A stretch of 64,000 nt of DNA. It comes from Orychophragmus violaceus. Its lineage: Eukaryota; Streptophyta; Magnoliopsida; Brassicales; Brassicaceae. Positions within the stretch are counted from its first letter, which is position 1; each line of letters opens with the position of its first letter. The stretch spans positions 46,697,270 to 46,761,269 of the forward strand of contig CM058239.1 in assembly GCA_030180135.1 (NCBI GenBank), read 5' to 3'. A program made the position numbers and the translations under genes. This document shows, one piece after another, positions 47,299 through 61,465 of the stretch. The notes beneath the pieces are model-generated. The model had not been told where the DNA came from. It saw nothing but the letters and a program-made list of their open reading frames with translations, and did no database searches.

Positions 47299-49040
47299 TC
47301 ATTCTAAACAATATAAGTTATCGTCCCCTATAACATGATATCTGAGTATTAAGTCAATCTCAGTACCAATTATTAGGTGTAATACTTGCTGATCTACTGA
47401 ATGGTAGATAATCCCATAAAACAGCTGTTGCATGAGATTTGTGTAAATGTAACTTGTGTTCCATGAAACCACCAGACCATAATTTCTTCCTCTTGGTGCA
47501 CTCTGGCTCTCCCTTTCCCATCTTGGAGTGTTTTTACACTGCCAAGAACCCTTCAAATCTTTCAAAACTGTTGTTCTGCCGGAACATAATTTTAAACCAT
47601 AGTCTAAGACAACATATACATTATAATACCCTATTGCTTGTCTCTTATATCCACAAACCGCCATATTAGTACCATAGTTTAAGATCCTTATACATAGACA
47701 ATCGCCCAAAGAGAATCCATAAATATAGCACCTCCATTCTTTGTATTGCAACGTCATCCGATGTATATGCCATTTGGACTTGTAGTGATCCAAAACAGAA
47801 TTATCGAAGCCATATTGCACCACCTTCCCCCTTGAATCTTTACCTTGATTGCTTCCTCCTGACCATAATGTATAAAACCATAATTCTTGATACCCAAAAT
47901 TCCAGTTTCTCTGTTGCACCTTATGTCTCGGCAAAACGAGAACCGTGGGAATAATTTCCCGCTCTGCCTTCTCTCTTGGTAAACCTTTGGCCCAAAACTC
48001 CTCTTCCCAAATTCTGAAGCCACCATCTAAAAACCAAGAAGACAAGAGCCTATCAAAAACCAGCAAACCATTCTGAATACAAAAGCTAAAAAAAGACTTG
48101 GCATGAATTGTATTCCGAACATACGTCTCCGCCCCAGGCCGAGACACTAAATAGCTCAGAGAACAGAAAACCCTTGGTGATGTTAATATCTGCACCAACT
48201 TCCCACTCAAAATAAAAAGGTAGCATAAATTTTTCTCATACCAAGCATTATAAACTAACCAGAAAAAATAAGAGTTCTCTAAACTGGACAAATAATGAAC
48301 AATATAAAGTAAATACCATATCCCCAAGAAAACCAACAAGATTAATCTGCTGTTTACGTTGAAAAACCTTCCCATTGTTGTATTGTGCCACATGAGCCAA
48401 TAATCATGTGTTTTCACTGCCTTCTTCCCAAGATTACTGAGATATAGAGATTTCATCATACAATAAAATAAAACCAGCAATGTCCTTTTATATATTCCTA
48501 ACCAATTCTGCATTTCATGTCTGAGGAAGGAAAGAACTAACAACTTGAGACCATATCTATAATTTTTTCCCATTCATTAAGGTTTGACATGCCTTGAGCA
48601 AGAAGCATTACCTGATTATAGTTATGCCTACTATAGCAGAAAATACCAAAGCAGGTTATTCCCAAAGCACTAACATAATAAGTAATCCACTCACCGATGT
48701 ACCATGCCCTTAAAAAGCGTTCAAAAAGTCTCCACCACAATCTTCTGGCCACATAATCACAGATCAACCCATAATAACAAGTTGCTCCCACTTCAGTTCC
48801 TGAATCTAGGACCAGAGAGAGAGACCAGACTATATACGCTCGATCTGTTAAAGAGCAGGAAATGTACCTTTGTCCTGAAGACTGGAGTATAGTGGAAAGA
48901 GCCGCAATCTTTTGAGATGATGAACCCCTTGAAATCATAAGGACCCAATCGTAGATCCGCAATCTCGACGACCAATTCGATGATTTTCCATAACAAAGAT
49001 CCAAGGATCGGATCTGCATCGTATCAAAATTGTCATCCAA
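47299..49040 (-). CDS. LINE upstream ORF of unknown type, aromatic-rich
   Basis: Two overlapping frames, 49040-48537 (168 codons) and 48573-47299 (424 codons), together fill the place of ORF1 and end 12 bases into ORF2. One frameshift near 48555 would join them. The predicted protein is very rich in W, Y, F, C and L (for example HDYWLMWHNTTMGRFFNVN, WYEKNLCYLFILSG). I see none of the usual plant L1 ORF1 features: no RRM-like region and no CX2CX4HX4C knuckle. A 424-codon open frame in AT-rich DNA is unlikely by chance. The first codon at 49040 is TTG, ten bases from the element's end, so the true start may have been lost by 5' truncation. Function unknown. Confidence 0.6.
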
Positions 49041-49065
49041 GCCTTGATTCTAATGGTATAGATTT

Positions 49066-49463
49066 AATCTCTACTATTTTTGTTTTATGAAAGATAAAAT
49101 TGGCTAATTCGGGTTGGGCATAATACACTACAAGACGTTAAACGTCATCGTTTGAGTAACAAGCAAAACGAATATCAACCGTTGGATCTATGTAGGGTTC
49201 ACACGGTTTCTTGAATACACCGTGATACAGAGGAACATATGAATTACACCGTGATACGTTAAACGTCATCGTTTGAGTAACAAGCGTTAGGGTTTTCGTC
49301 TCCAAGTCGTGTACCGTAAAAGAGAACGAGATCCTCCTCCACTTACTTTAAAACGAAGACCCAATTCTTATTCGCTTTCGAGATATTCCAATTCTCTGGT
49401 TTCCCTTTTAACAGTAGTTTTTGATTTCATCTCTTTCGGAATTTGGGTTCTTTTCGAGAAACG
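49066..49463 (+). promoter_or_regulatory. Upstream region of the PDAP1-like gene
   Basis: Contains a perfect 30-bp direct repeat (49135-49164 and 49256-49285; core AAACGTCATCGTTTG, with an ACGTCA bZIP-type word) and a telo-box (TTAGGGTTT, 49287-49295), a motif common upstream of growth and translation genes. I see no clear TATA box. The LINE insertion site is at 49050/49051, so any promoter element further upstream has been moved 14 kb away. Confidence 0.55.
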
Positions 49464-51185
49464 ATGGGAAGAGGCAAGTTCAAGGGTAAACCTACAGGCC
49501 AGCGCCGATTCTCAAGTGCAGCTGATATACGTAAGGATTTCTCAAATTTTGCTATTATTTTTCTTCTTGTATAGTATGCACGAATCAGATAACTATTAGG
49601 TTCTAATCTGCACAAAGTTTCGATTTACTATATATAATTGGTGTTTGCTTCATATATGCCCTAATTTGTTTCGTTCGACTTTGTGGAATTGCGAGCTTTG
49701 TAAAATTTGATTAGTTGAAGAATTTATCAATTTCTGATATGTACTCCAGGTTTCTCTTGTTAAGTAGCTTTATACGAGTTAGATACTCAATCGATACAAG
49801 AAAAGTTTATGTTTGATTTGCTCTTGCGTGGTTTTAATCCTAGTTTCGAATTTGTTTTTCGACCGGTCTTGGCTTGTTTGCTTGATTCAGCTCACAATAT
49901 CTTGTAAGATCTTTTCCTTACCATGATTTAGCTGTTAAATTAGATGAACTGATTGACTTGTTACTTGTTTGAGAGAATTGTGTAAAATCTCTAGCTTGGA
50001 TGATCTTTTGGTCTATGCAAAGGATTTTTTTTTTTTCAGTTGTCTTCAATTTAGTGTGATCTCGTCCTCCTTTTGGGGTTTTTTTTTTCTAGGGATTTAT
50101 ATTTCATGATTGATGTGGATGGATATTATATATATTTATGTAACCTTGTTGTTTTTTTCCTGCACCTTCTGAAGTTGCTGGCACTTCTGCTGCACGTCCT
50201 CGGTCATTCAAGCAGGTACCTTGGTAGTTTTTTCTTACATGTTTTATTCGTTTATTGACGTAGTGATGAATCATTTGGCCTTTTTGATGATATTCTCACT
50301 TTATCAGAAAGAAGCTGAATACGAAGAAGATGTTGAAGAGGAGTCTGAAGAGGAATCTGAAGAAGAATCCGAAGATGAATCTGATGTGAGTGAAAAAACC
50401 TAAATGTTATGTGGCCTCATTCAGTTATTATCATTGTTGAGACAATTCATCTTTACTTTTTTTTTTTTGTGTGTGTGTAATATCAGGTGAAGAAGAAAGG
50501 GCACGAAGCTCTAATCGAAGTTGATAACCCTAACAGAGCCAAACCAAAGACTTTAAAAGCAAGAGACCTTGATGTAAGCTTCTGTGTTGTCAGTTTCTGT
50601 GAATCTGCATATATATAAATATGTTTTGTCTTAATAACTTTGTGCTTTATTTTTTCTCTCTGTCTTCCTTGTTGATTATTAGGCTAGTAAAACCACAGAA
50701 CTCTCAAGGCGTGAAAGGTTTGTAGTTACTACTGAACATTCTAAGCTCTCTGTATAATTCAACATTTTATATTAAGGAGCTTCTTACAGTTCCATCCCAT
50801 TCTATGTGGTTTTTTGCAGGGAGGAGCTAGAGAAGCAGCGAGCTCATGAGCGATACATGAGGTTGCAGGAGCAAGGCAAAACCGAACAAGCAAGAAAGGA
50901 TTTGGGTAAACAACTATGAATCTCATGTTCTCTCACTTGTCTCTTTCTATGTTACCAAATGGGCTTATCCAGTGTGTGTGTGTGTACAGATCGTCTGGCT
51001 CTGATTCGCCAACAGAGAGAAGAAGCTGCGAAGAAGCGAGAAGAGGAAAAAGCAGGTAATAAAACAACCACCTTCTGCGATGCTTTGGTTTCAAAATACA
51101 GAATCATCTACTCATGTTTCTGATCTTTCAATGTCTATTGGTTATTGTAGCGAGAGACGCGAAGAAAGTCGATGCTCGCAAATGA
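49464..51185 (+). CDS. PDAP1-like protein (28 kDa heat- and acid-stable phosphoprotein family)
   Basis: Eight coding exons: 49464-49530, 50175-50215, 50308-50385, 50487-50573, 50683-50717, 50820-50905, 50990-51055 and 51151-51185, all with GT/AG borders, give 495 nt and 164 residues. The protein starts MGRGKFKGKPTGQRRF, has an acidic E/S-rich stretch (residues about 40-62), then EVDNPNR and LSRREREELEKQRAHERY, and ends in a charged alpha-helical K/E/R tail, as in the family PF10252. It is close to the Arabidopsis homologue I remember. Animal PDAP1 was found as a PDGF-associated casein-kinase substrate; the plant role is not well defined. The short repeated acidic block is typical. No damage is visible, and this is the only intact host gene in the window. 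Confidence 0.95.
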
Positions 51186-51585
51186 GACAAAGTGTTCACC
51201 CTAAAAAAACTACCTACTCTAGTACTTAAAAAAAGAAGACGACTCCTCATCGAGTTTTAGTACTTTGGTCCTTTTTCGATTGATAAACAGATAAAACCTT
51301 TGCATTATTACTCAGTATCGTGGGGGATCTCTCCATCTTAATACATTTGAAGTTATAATCTCCTCGTCTTACCTTGTTATACGTTTGCAAGATACCCTAT
51401 TCTTACGCCTTGCTCTAGTTTGATATCATGGGGTTTGCAATACGTTTCACTGCCTTCAACAGATACTGAATTTACAATTTTGTTTCAAAAAATTCAATTT
51501 CGCGAGAATAATTTTTGTTAAATAAAATAAAAGTTATGAACGCATATGTTAATGTAATCGTAAAGAAAGTGTTGGATCAACTTGA
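51186..51585 (+). other. 3' flank of the PDAP1-like gene
   Basis: Presumed 3' UTR and spacer. AT-rich with no further coding sequence. I could not single out a polyadenylation signal with confidence. Confidence 0.5.
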
Positions 51586-52496
51586 CGCAATTAGATCAAT
51601 AGAAGCTGAAGCATGAACGATATAATTTCATTGTGCTGAATGAAGGGTCCAAACTATGTCATCCTTTGAAGAAGCGACATGCCAGGAAGCATCAGTGTTC
51701 AAGAACATCAGAAAATGAAGACAGCAGATGTGGCTTTTCCGGAGAAGGTTGCATAATATTGTGGGGAGAAGCATAAACAGCTTTATGCCACATGAAATCA
51801 GTGATAGAGTGAAGGATGTCTACCAAACGCCATCCAATGTTGCGAAAAAGTTAGTCATTTCTCCTATTCCACAGCTTCCAACCAATGGAAGGAAACAAAA
51901 TCACGATTCGGAGGTGATGATTCAACCGTGAACAAACCTCGAAGAGAAAGTAAGAACATATTGATTTGGACTGAACTGCGCATTCGATACTAAGATCAAT
52001 GAGAGCTCCCAAATCTCGACATGTATATAGTTGTGAAGAACTTTCCACTAAAAGTGCTTAAGCTTGGGAGGAATATTCAGATGCCAGACAATTTTGCAAA
52101 GATAAGTACAATATGTGAAGTCAGGATTCCGCGAAATACAAGACTTAACGAATTGATGGTAACCAGATTTTAAAGTATAATCGTCATTTGAGGTGTAGAT
52201 CCAATGAGGCTTTTCACAAGCAGCAGTGATAGGGGGAAAAATTTGAAGGAGAAGATGATGATCAGTAGGGTGTAAAGAAGCTCGAAGGACATGCATGTTC
52301 CATTGAGAAGTATGGGGAATGAGAAGATGAGAAACCCTTATGGATAGGGAATGGGAAGATGGAGTTGAGTTGGTGTTGCTGAGCGAGGAGGTGTGTCAAG
52401 CCATGGATCTTACCAGACCCGAATATCTTCTCCACCTACGTGCCACATATACCTTGTTTCTGCAAAGAGGTTCCTTGACAGATGCTACACCAAGCT
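51586..52496 (-). pseudogene. LINE ORF2 remnant (zf-RVT and RNase H end)
   Basis: Minus-strand fragments in several frames: a GEDIRVW/DPWL-like segment near 52395-52440, YTLKSGYHQF and KIVWHLNIPPKLKHF (52296-52048), and FLNTDASWHVASS (about 51690-51650), the start of a LINE RNase H domain. It differs from the LINE at 35-49 kb. The upstream part is cut at 52497 by the gypsy LTR. Confidence 0.75.
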
Positions 52497-55400
52497 TGTA
52501 ATACCCTGTCTCACTAAATTGGTTAACAGGCAGCAGAAAAGTTAACAAGGCATTTTCGTAATTTTCGGAAGATGAGGAGCATTTTGGTAATTTACCAAAA
52601 TGCGAGTCGGAAGCTAAGACGGGCCAAATGTTATTCTTTTTGAATAAAAAACATTTAGAAGACCAAGAATGGTGGAAACGGACCGTAGATAAGTTTTTCG
52701 AATTATCAGGAATGTAAATCGATAGAACCGATAAAACTTGTAAAATTTATTAGAGAACTACGGGAGTCCGATTGAGGTGAAACGACTTGCTAAATTCTTT
52801 TAAAAGAGTCTAATATTTTAAAAAGAGTTTTGAAAAATCTATTCAGAAGCTTTGAAAGTTTTTAGAGACTTAAAAGCTTTAGCGGATAACTAAACTTAAG
52901 ATATGCAATATTTTCAAGTGTGACCAATCAGAAGCTAAAGCTTGGACTCCAAAGTTTTATAATTGAAGAATAAAATTATTTGGGAAGAGATGGAAAACAT
53001 AGCAAGAAATGTGAGAAAAGAGAAGATGCTTTGTATGTGAGTTAATCACATAGTTAAATTGATATGTAAGCAAAAGAAGTTGCTATGAATCTCGCCCAAT
53101 CTATCTCTTCACGTGAAGACAAGGAGTAGGAATATTCTTTAGATCTTTCCAAGTTGCTGAGTATGTGTCATGAAGAAAATTCTCCACCTCCTCTTAATCT
53201 CAATCGTGGCATCATTTGGATAACAAGGAGATTGATTCATTGTATTCAGCTTGCTCATGGAAGGGCAAACGTGGCTGAAGGTGGAGTGAGGTGTGACATT
53301 TGTAATGGGGGTATGATCTTCCATTCTTCTTCACAAAGAGCAAGAAAAGAAGAGAAGAAAAGAAGAAGCGTGAAAGGAAGAGAAGAGAAGAGAAAGAAAG
53401 GAGAGAGAAAGAAGAAGAGAGAGAGAGTGAGAAAAAAATAAGAAAATAAATAAAAGAAAGATGGAGAAAGGAAAATTATTACATCGTAATATTCTCAAGA
53501 ATATTTTTCGGAAAAGAATTTTTCCGACGTAATAATCTTTCCGATAAACCGGATTTCTTTATTTATAAAAAGGGACAGACAAAATTAGGTTCATTAGTAG
53601 CGGTCAAGATCGATTACACTCGGGCCAAGTTCGGGTCAAGCAAGTCAACGGTTCAGGGAAGGTTTGGGTTAGCGTCGGGTTCGTGCCGAGTCTTGTTGTT
53701 CCGCTAGTTCGTCAAATCTATCCATCCGTCGTCATAATAACACTGTGAGTCGGCTAAATTGTATGTTGCATTTAGTTATAATCATATAGATCCGGAATTG
53801 ATAAACCATAGTTTAGCTTGTATACCCGATTGATTGAATTGGTTAGAACAACTAGGTTGATTAATAACTCGGTGAACTAATTAAATGGTTAGGTTAAGGG
53901 ATACATGCTAGTTAGCTTATATCCGTAATCGTTGGTATTTTGTTGATTTCTTGATTTGGTGTTACATTAAATGATTGATAGTTCGTTGATTGCTTGATTG
54001 GGTGATGCATATATATAGAACATCATGCTAGGACGTATATGCATATATAAGTATTTAAGAACGTATGTGAAGGAATCTATATACGGGAAATTATGAGTTG
54101 ATTAAAATATGGTTAAAAGACATAACACACTTATAATATAATGACGGGGTGGATTAATTAGCCGAGCTAAGGATAATGAATGGAAGTTAATGAATAATGA
54201 GATGTCAGGGGGTTAGTAATTTTACTAACTCTAAACCGACAGATCGAGGACTTATTAAATATACTTAGGAAGGGATAAGTAAAAAAAGTGGTTTGATTGA
54301 TGGGCCATCTACGTGATTAGTAATCCACTAATCCCAAGGTAGCGGATTGAATTAGTAAAGGTTAAGGATTGAATGAGTAAAGGTTAAGGACATATTAAAA
54401 GACTAATAAACCTAAATAACTGTTTGTGTGGTGTTGTGATTATTGATTGTGTGATTTTGTATCTACTTCGGTGTTGGGTCGAGTAGACTGTTGATTGTTT
54501 GTGTGATTGTGTATCTACTTCCGTGTTGGACCGAGTAGACTGTTGATTGCTTGATTGTTTATCAACTTCGGTGTTGGGCCGAGTAGACTGCAGTGGTAGA
54601 TACTTACTCTGGTGCGGAACTGGGTAAGTCTCGGTAAGATCAGTGATGTGGAGATTGGTGATAGGACTTGTGGGATAGACTGGGTCACTGGGGATTGAGA
54701 TGATAATTCTATTTGACCTTGTTGGTATTGCGCGATAGAGTTCTAGTGAGTCTGCTTGGTTACATTGTTGTTATTAGGACTCTATAGGGTGTGTTAGATC
54801 CCGCAAGTCTAGAGATGGCGTTCTGGTACTTCCGACCCGATTGGATCCTCGGGTAGTTACCTGATCAGACACGGACCTTCGGGTGGTGATTCTCGTTATG
54901 GTGTTAATCTACTGAGTGACGCCGGTAGGTGTGTGGTCCGGAGAATACGGGGTCGCGTCCTAGGGCTGGACTGCATGGAAGCTTTGGTTATCTAGGGGTA
55001 ACCTGAGTCACTGCGTATTGATGAACATAGAACAGTGTCCTAGTCATAGGTCTTCGTGTTTTCGTCTAGGAGTCGTGGGAGGTTTTAGTTACCATGGGGT
55101 AGCTAAGTGTTCCTATGGAAGTTACCGACTTCGCGTTTGGGGCCCATGGTGTGGAGATTGCATTAGAGATGTGTGTAGTGTAGATCGAGTCTAATCGAGA
55201 GCATGTGCCGAAGTGTCTTCGATTTCCTTCGTTGATGTTATGTGTTGATATTTGAATGCTTGTGTGTTGTGGAGCTCATCACGTCTTGGTAGCACGTGAT
55301 CAGCTATTGTACTTGATTGTTATTTTGGATTTGGGCGGGATTATTAGATTATTAGCAGCCTTTTAGTAGGGAGCCGTCTCACTGGGTAATATTCGATTGC

Positions 55401-55878
55401 TCATTAGACTCTTTTATGTTTTTTTCCAGGATTGTCGTAGCTCGGCGGACGCGTAGGACACTCAGAGTAGTCTCGGGTTGGCCTTTGGCTAGGGTTTGTA
55501 AGCATTTGACTTTATTTTCGGTTGCGGATTTTGTTGGGTACCCGCTAAATTATTTGTATGAGACCATATATTGTTATGAATAAAGTTTATAATTTTAAAG
55601 TAATAAAAACAAAATGATTCCTTGATATACGGTTTAGTCTGATACCGAACACAACTCGTAGAAGCAGTACGGGTTGAAAAGCCTCGTATCGTGGAAACGA
55701 GGTAAACGAAGTCAAATGTGGTTTGGTTCGAGCCTTTGTCTCAAATCGGACTGTCTCTAAATTTCGTATTGTGAATAACTCTTCTCGTATGACTGCTCGG
55801 GTTTGATCGGTCATGTTCTTGTTTGATTGTTGGCCGGTCAACTCGTCGGTTAGCAGAAAACGGGAAGGGGGCGTTACA
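52497..55878 (+). repeat. 5' LTR of the second gypsy element
   Basis: Starts TGTAATACCCTGTCTCAC and ends GGGGGCGTTACA. It contains a purine-rich tract (53340-53440) and three tandem units with CTACTTCGGTGTTGGGCCGA-type sequence (about 54467-54590). Confidence 0.88.
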
Positions 55879-56929
55879 AAAGGTGGTATCAGAGCATGGT
55901 TTGTCATGGGTTCGAAAATTCCGGATTTTTAACGTTTTCATTGTTTTATCAAGTCAAAATGTGTTGCTAATGCAACCATTAGGAATCTGGGTCGCGTCCT
56001 TCAATATGGGGGAAATGGGTATGTTAGAAAATTTATTAGAATTGTGCTAATCATTTGGTGTCTTGTTGCAGTCACAGCAGAGTTGCCCTGGGAGGACCAG
56101 TGTGTGTGTGGTTTGCGACGACAGGAGGAGCAACCTCAATAATGACGACTGAGAGTTCGTTAGTTATACCCCAGTTAGTCGAAGCCTATATTACTAGCAT
56201 ACTGAGTGTTCACGTATTCACGGCCTATCCTGGAGCAGCAGTGGGCAGACATGATGATGGACTATTCGAGTTATCCAAGCTTTAGTAGTTCGAGGTCACT
56301 TAGCCGCAGCCGCCTTCACCAGATGTTGTCGGTCACTACTATTTTGTTGGTGTCAATCTTACCAAGTCCGGTCCGGCGCCAGTTCCAGCATCTTAGTCGT
56401 CGCCACTGATGCAGTCCCCGCCATGCCTCACTTATGACCGATAAGATACTACGCTACGTCCCGCCCTGCTGGACCTTTCTACCGATACTGCATCGCACCA
56501 TCGCTACCACCACACTCATCCCATCCTCCTGGGGAACCTGCCGGTTAGGATCCACATGAGTTGTACCACTCATGTTGGAAATTAGGAAATAGATTAGGCA
56601 CATGTTTTAAGGGCTCTAACTCGTTGGTTGATGTGTATTGGCTTGCATTCGTTTCTGATGATTCAGTTGTGTGAAGCGGTGTTTTTTGTGGGACGGATTG
56701 GAACCGCTAGTATGTAGACTCCAGCATACATATGCATTTAAAACTCTATGTGGTGAATAGAAGTTTTATTTACATAGTGGATGTTGAGTATTTCAGTTGT
56801 CGTTTTGAGTAGCGGAGTGGTTATATTGCATACTCATGATGGTTGTGAATGCAATATAGTTGCAATGTGAAATTAAGATAATGATCCGAACAGACGGTTT
56901 CCATCAGAACCCCGAGAGAAAAATGCGAT

Positions 56930-57520
56930 CGCCGATTTGCTTGATTGACTGTCTGTGATTGATTGCCTTGCTAGGTTGTTAGAATTTTGAATTGCTATGA
57001 TTGCTTTCTAGGTTGTTAGTCATGGATTTTAATCTTTGCATTTGATGCACTAGGTCGCTAGAATTGCATTTGTTTGATCGCTAAGGTGTTAGCCTGATTG
57101 ATTGCATGTATTTGATCGCTAGGTTGTTAGATTTTGATTTTTGAATTGCAACATTCATTTGATGGATAGGATGATAACATGGCATTCACATGATCATTAG
57201 GTTGTTAGAATTTCCGTGTTGCGTTGCGAATGACTGCTAGGTTGATAGGAGGTTAATTGAGATTTGTTGCATTAATCATCTTATTAGGTTGTTATTTGAA
57301 TAATGAGCATTTCCGCGTTGTTTGATTCGTTAGGTTGCTAGAGCATTTGATGGTATCATTGCATTGCTCATGGGTTGATTTGATTTGTTTTGGTAGAACT
57401 GCATTTTATTTAATCGCTAGGTTGCTAGCATTGCGTTGTTTGATTCACTAGGTAGCTAGAAAATAGTTCCAGAGATTTGGTTAGCGAATCGCATGGATTG
57501 CTCGGTTAGGTGTTAGACGT
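56930..57520 (+). repeat. CTAGGTTGTTAG-type repeats in the gypsy internal region
   Basis: About a dozen copies of CTAGGTTGTTAG, CTAGGTTGCTAG and close variants at 25-70 bp intervals, often preceded by TTGATTG or TTTGATCG. No coding frame uses them consistently. Confidence 0.8.
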
Positions 57521-58738
57521 TTGAGTAAGTGTTAGACCTTTAGTCATGTGTAGTCGAAATGATAAGTTATCGGTTAAATTGTGGGTAGTTGGAAATGTAG
57601 AGAACCTCGTGGATAGACCTAAGCTCGTAATTCATAAAGCGGTATTTATAGGAAGTTTATTTGAGATTTAGCGGATTTATAAGATATTGCTAATTAGCCA
57701 CGTGTAACCGTTGAGTACCTGAATAAATACCAATATCTCTATAAGGAAGTGATATCGGGAAGTAAGTTAGAAAGGTCTAACCGTTCCAGTGTTGTCGAGG
57801 TTGTTGATATAGGACATGATGGACGATTTGACAAGGACACGAGACCAAACCCGAACCCGAGAGACGAGATGTTATTTCAGGAAGCAGCTTAACCCGAGCC
57901 TGCAAGAAAGTCAGTGTGGATTCAGAAAAGAGTTAAGTGTCAGTAGCAGAAGAAATCAAAACGGATGAGTTTGATGAGTTAGAGAAGAGATTCAGAAGCT
58001 TCAATGTCAGTGGAGGAGTCCGTTCAAGAATATCAGTGGGAAGAACAGCTTGAGGCATGCATGAGTATGGTGGTTTATATGAAAGGAAGAAAATCGATAT
58101 GATCATAATATCGGTCGAGGCGGTAATCATTGGAAACAAGTTAAGCAACGGGAATGGAGGATGAGTTATTATTGCGTGATCGGGGAAGTCAAGACAAAGT
58201 GGAGAAGCCTAGATTATTGGTCGGCGCAGATAAATGCATGAAGAAGAGTATAGCAATCCAGTCAGAATTGGTGGATTTGGGAATTAGAGATAAAATCGAT
58301 GAAGCAATCAAATGGAGAAGTCATGATGATCGATGGTCAAGCCGTTTAGCGTGGGAAATTTAAGATGTCAGTGTGATGAGAGTTGGAGCAAAACCATGTT
58401 TCAAGAATTAGTTGAGCATCGGGAGTGTAGTTGCAGTTGATGCAGAATTCAAGCAGTATCATATGGCGCAGATGAAAACAAGACTCAGGGTGGAGCCGTT
58501 CAGTCAAGATCAATGAATGTGCAATCAAGGTGCATATCGGTGTAGAGAAAATTTGTGCAAGCCAGTGGTTCGGAAGTCAGTAAGCATCGGGAGTATGAAC
58601 TTAGTTTGGGAGCAGAGTGTAACCAGCAGAGCATAGTTGGATGGGATTCAAAGACGGAAACTTAAAGGATTCAGATTCCGATTCGAAGTTTGTTAGTAAT
58701 GGAGAATTCTGGGACCAAATTCTGTAAGTGGGGAAGAA

Positions 58739-60761
<2,023 letters not shown>

Positions 60762-61465
60762 TGTTGGAATCCCTAGGATCCAGGGTCTAGGTGATTGAAT
60801 CTAAGAACTGACCTCGTGTTTACCTGGAGATTGGCAGCGGAGATTGGAGCAGGTAAACGAGATCTATAGCGCCTCAATCGCTGCGCCTCTATAGTAGTCC
60901 ACACGCATACAAGCTGGAATCCGCCGGGATGCTAGTACCGGGAATCGGATCTCCTGTGGATCTTATGAGTTTATGTGTCTCTGCTTTCTCTCTGAGAAGC
61001 GACACTAACGGCAAGGGCTCAGGTCGATCATATAAGACATTATATATCGACATGGGATGACCCAAACGTTCTGCGGATCAAACCCGACTCGTTTAGGCCA
61101 TTACCTCGAAACTTCAGTCTCGAGGCCCAATGTGCATCGATCGATACACATACTGTATCGATCGACACATCCATTCGAAAACCTGCGTCGATCGACACAC
61201 CTCTTCAAAACTCAATTCAATGTGTATCCAATACACATTGATCGGATCATATGCCAATGATCAATCCCATACTAAGTGTATCCAGCTTGCTTAGGTGTGT
61301 GACCCTGTAGGTTCACACGATACTAGAAATGAGTTACAACTCATTTGTCATAAGCGGTTTCTAGCAAAACATTATGACTACCCAGTATCACATGAATTGT
61401 CCGATTTCGACAATACAACTATCTTTAGAGTAAGTACAATATGATTTCAGGACATAATCCCAACA
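60762..61465 (-). repeat. LTR of copia C (704 bp)
   Basis: TG...CA ends, related to the copia A LTR. CGATCG dyads at 61138-61143, 61159-61164 (21 bp apart) and 61189-61194. Confidence 0.87.

Larger units (their letters stand above)
35040..47311 (-). pseudogene. LINE ORF2 (endonuclease-RT-RNase H), broken
   Basis: 47311-45041 encodes an AP-type endonuclease (MRILSWNCQGLGS, SETKQ, GDLNEI, SDHRPI) and an RT (LIPKTERPTRMTELRPISLC, FVPGRLISDN, RQGDPLSPYLF, FADDSLFLC). After the CACTA element the frame resumes exactly (KLSGKVNRWT, then MIKAVASAMP) through a zf-RVT segment (WQAISGCLSVTKNL, CVRCG) to an RNase H domain (CFVDASWKEGAMLMG, 35600-35133). Defects: a TAA near 45040 just before the insertion, a TAG at about 35622, and a one-base loss in an A-run near 35136 that shifts the final VTADGLARNA segment. 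ORF2 nicks target DNA and copies the RNA in place. Three lesions plus the insertion make it inactive. Confidence 0.9.
35008..49050 (-). mobile_element. LINE (L1-type) retrotransposon, interrupted by a CACTA element
   Basis: Flanked by a 15-bp TSD, TAATGGTATAGATTT (34993-35007 and 49051-49065). The 3' end is a poly(A) tail, seen as a T-run just after 35007 on the plus strand. Without the CACTA it is about 5.85 kb. It has an upstream ORF region (47299-49040) and ORF2 (47311 down to about 35040) with endonuclease, RT and RNase H. It lies about 400 bp upstream of the PDAP1-like gene start codon. Confidence 0.93.
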
